Shown here piece by piece: positions 23,689 through 24,472 of a stretch of 24,472 nt of DNA (position 1 is its first letter; each line of letters starts with the position of its first letter). Source of the stretch: an uncultured Collinsella sp. (GTDB taxonomy: Bacteria > Actinomycetota > Coriobacteriia > Coriobacteriales > Coriobacteriaceae); NCBI GenBank assembly GCA_934654605.1, contig CAKUGH010000020.1, forward strand, positions 1 through 24,472. Reading direction: 5' to 3'. A model generated the notes under the pieces. That model worked only from the letters and a program-made list of their open reading frames with translations. It made no database searches and was not told the origin of the DNA. Position numbers and translations under genes: made by a program.

Positions 23689-24066
23689 ATGGAGCTGTTC
23701 GACGAGCGGGTTGTTTTGTTCCAGAGCGATGAGGGCGGGGAGCACCTGCTGGTAACGTGCGAGCCGTCGGGTATGGGTGGCTTGGTAGTTCGGCAGACGA
23801 GTGAGGGACCATTGACGCAATGGTGCTATGAGGAGTCGCCGCATGTGGTCGAGACCTTTGTGGCGCATGAGGCGCTTGTTGTCCTTGAGCACTTCTATGG
23901 CGTTGGAACTTCTAATCAGGTGGCGCGCATGCTGAGTATCTCGTTTGCCGACTACGACTGTGCCCAACGGGTGCGGTCGCTTCTGGGGGAGCTTGGCGCC
24001 GGGTTCGATGTGATCGAAAAGCCAATCGATCGCACGAGAAGCGCTGATGCTTGCAGTGCAGCGTGA
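23689..24066 (+). CDS. Conserved-looking small protein under an SOS box, function unknown
   Basis: 125 residues, MELFDERVVLFQSDEGGEHLLVTCEPSGMGGLVVRQTSEGP then a region around VETFVAHEALVVLEHFYGVGTSNQVARMLSISFADYDCAQRVRSLLGELGAGFDVIEKPID. No signal peptide or membrane segment. I do not recognise a family; it may be an alpha/beta fold with a C-terminal helical part. AAAGGGG lies before the ATG; a GTG 3 nt upstream is also in frame. The strong LexA box upstream suggests induction on DNA damage, so a role in repair, mutagenesis or cell-cycle delay is conceivable but unproven. Confidence 0.7.
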   Translation: MELFDERVVLFQSDEGGEHLLVTCEPSGMGGLVVRQTSEGPLTQWCYEESPHVVETFVAHEALVVLEHFYGVGTSNQVARMLSISFADYDCAQRVRSLLGELGAGFDVIEKPIDRTRSADACSAA

Positions 24067-24105
24067 CAAATTGCGGTCCGCGCGAAAAAAAGTTTGAGAT
24101 TTTGC

Positions 24106-24136
24106 TTGACTCTAACGAACTAAAGTGGTTTTATAT
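24106..24136 (+). promoter_or_regulatory. tRNA-Arg promoter
   Basis: TTGACT (24106-24111) with an A/T-rich -10 region TTTTATAT (24129-24136); TTTTAT at 17-bp or TTTATA at 18-bp spacing are the best -10 readings. The tRNA starts about 11 bp further on. Confidence 0.65.
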
Positions 24137-24146
24137 GTCTTGCGCT

Positions 24147-24223
24147 GCGGCGTTACCTCAGCTGGATAGAGGGTCTGACTACGAATCAGAACGTCATAGG
24201 TTCGAATCCTATACGCCGCACCA
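24147..24223 (+). tRNA. tRNA-Arg (anticodon ACG)
   Basis: A 77-nt tRNA. Acceptor GCGGCGT pairs with ACGCCGC, with discriminator A24220 and encoded CCA (24221-24223). The anticodon stem TCTGA/TCAGA holds loop CTACGAA with ACG at 24181-24183 (A34 probably read as inosine). The T-arm is ATAGG-TTCGAAT-CCTAT. Confidence 0.96.
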
Positions 24224-24233
24224 ATTGAAATTG

Positions 24234-24264
24234 AAAGCCTCCGGCAACGGGGGCTTTTCTTTTA
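24234..24264 (+). terminator. tRNA-Arg terminator, first copy
   Basis: AAAGCCTCCG-GCAA-CGGGGGCTTT, a 10-pair stem with one G-T, then TTCTTTT. The second copy is at 24426-24456. Confidence 0.85.
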
Positions 24265-24425
24265 GGCAGACGCCGCATGGATTCGAACCTCGGTCGAGGC
24301 GCGAGCGTGAAGCGGACGCGGAGCGTCCGTAGCGAGCGGGCGAGTCCGCCGGCAGGCGGGCGAAGCCGGTGCGGATCCGCGCAAGCGGATGCGCGGAATC
24401 CTATACGCCGCACCAATTGAAATTG

Positions 24426-24456
24426 AAAGCCTCCGGCAACGGGGGCTTTTCTTTTA
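24426..24456 (+). terminator. tRNA-Arg terminator, second copy
   Basis: Exact copy of the terminator at 24234, following a duplicated tRNA-Arg 3' end rather than a complete tRNA. Confidence 0.8.
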
Positions 24457-24472
24457 GGCAGACGCCGCATGG

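Larger units (their letters stand above)
24204..24472 (+). repeat. tRNA-tail duplication element at tRNA-Arg, tandem and cut by the window end
   Basis: 77 bp starting in the T-loop (24204-24280) recur exactly at 24396-24472, a unit of 192 bp. The repeat covers the tRNA 3' end, the terminator and 17 bases beyond it, the start of the next unit. In between are an inverted T-arm fragment GGATTCGAACCT (24279-24290), hairpin CGGACGC-GGA-GCGTCCG (24313-24329), stem CCGGC/GCCGG (from 24349) and ATCCGC-GCAA-GCGGAT (24375-24390). The window ends inside the second unit, so at least two units may be present. Confidence 0.9.

Noticed and set aside
24186..24470. Minus-strand frame with repeated RLPKRKAPVAGG
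   Set aside because: The same artefact from the tRNA-Arg tail duplication.
24204..24472. CRISPR array
   Set aside because: The repeats are 63-77 bp and contain tRNA ends; the spacer-like parts are homologous between loci and no cas genes are present.

Overview
The window looks like chromosomal DNA of a high-GC Gram-positive bacterium, most likely a Collinsella-like member of the Coriobacteriia. This rests on the protein families, GC-rich codon use, GTG starts, a Tad/Flp pilus locus without a secretin, and a Gram-positive-type LexA box. The assignment is by recognition, not by a database search.

Layout. 1-990 is the C-terminal third of a P-type (calcium-type) ATPase. It is followed by a 120-bp foldback repeat, a strong terminator and rsgA (1231-2415). 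From 2668 to 12273 runs one tightly coupled + strand operon for a Tad/Flp pilus: cpaB, tadZ, tadA/cpaF, tadB, tadC, an Flp pilin, a small membrane protein, a second pilin-like protein, a TadE-like pseudopilin, a large TadG-like protein, a second TadE-like protein and a DUF192 gene. Most junctions are 1-40 nt overlaps. Next comes a toxin-antitoxin-like pair whose toxin reading frame is broken by one in-frame TAG (12332-12882). After tRNA-Phe lie a GH5-like protein lacking the usual acid/base Glu (13621-14682), rsmI, metG, rsmA, a TatD-family nuclease, tRNA-Leu, an SPFH/stomatin-like protein, rlmH, proC, a small membrane protein on the minus strand, serS, an SOS-box-controlled gene of unknown function and tRNA-Arg. 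The second half is thus mostly translation and RNA-modification housekeeping.

The most unusual feature is a recurrent architecture behind all three tRNA genes. Downstream of tRNA-Phe, tRNA-Leu and tRNA-Arg, the DNA from the T-loop through the tRNA 3' end and its terminator is repeated directly 186-192 bp later. Between the two copies lies an inverted piece of that tRNA's T-arm and a GC-rich block of small hairpins ending in GCGGA. The hairpin blocks at the Leu and Arg loci are clearly homologous, and one stem differs by compensatory base changes. At tRNA-Arg the next unit has already begun when the window ends, so a tandem array is possible. No recombinase or transposase is encoded nearby. 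I regard this as the best candidate for an undescribed genetic element here.

Other points worth attention: a near-consensus LexA box in front of a gene of unknown function; a 25-bp perfect inverted repeat filling the gap between proC and the convergent small gene; a palindromic -10 region apparently shared by divergent promoters at serS; four pilus-locus proteins with a common AQxT(T/V)E processing-like motif; and a TadZ lacking the signature lysine of its deviant Walker A motif.
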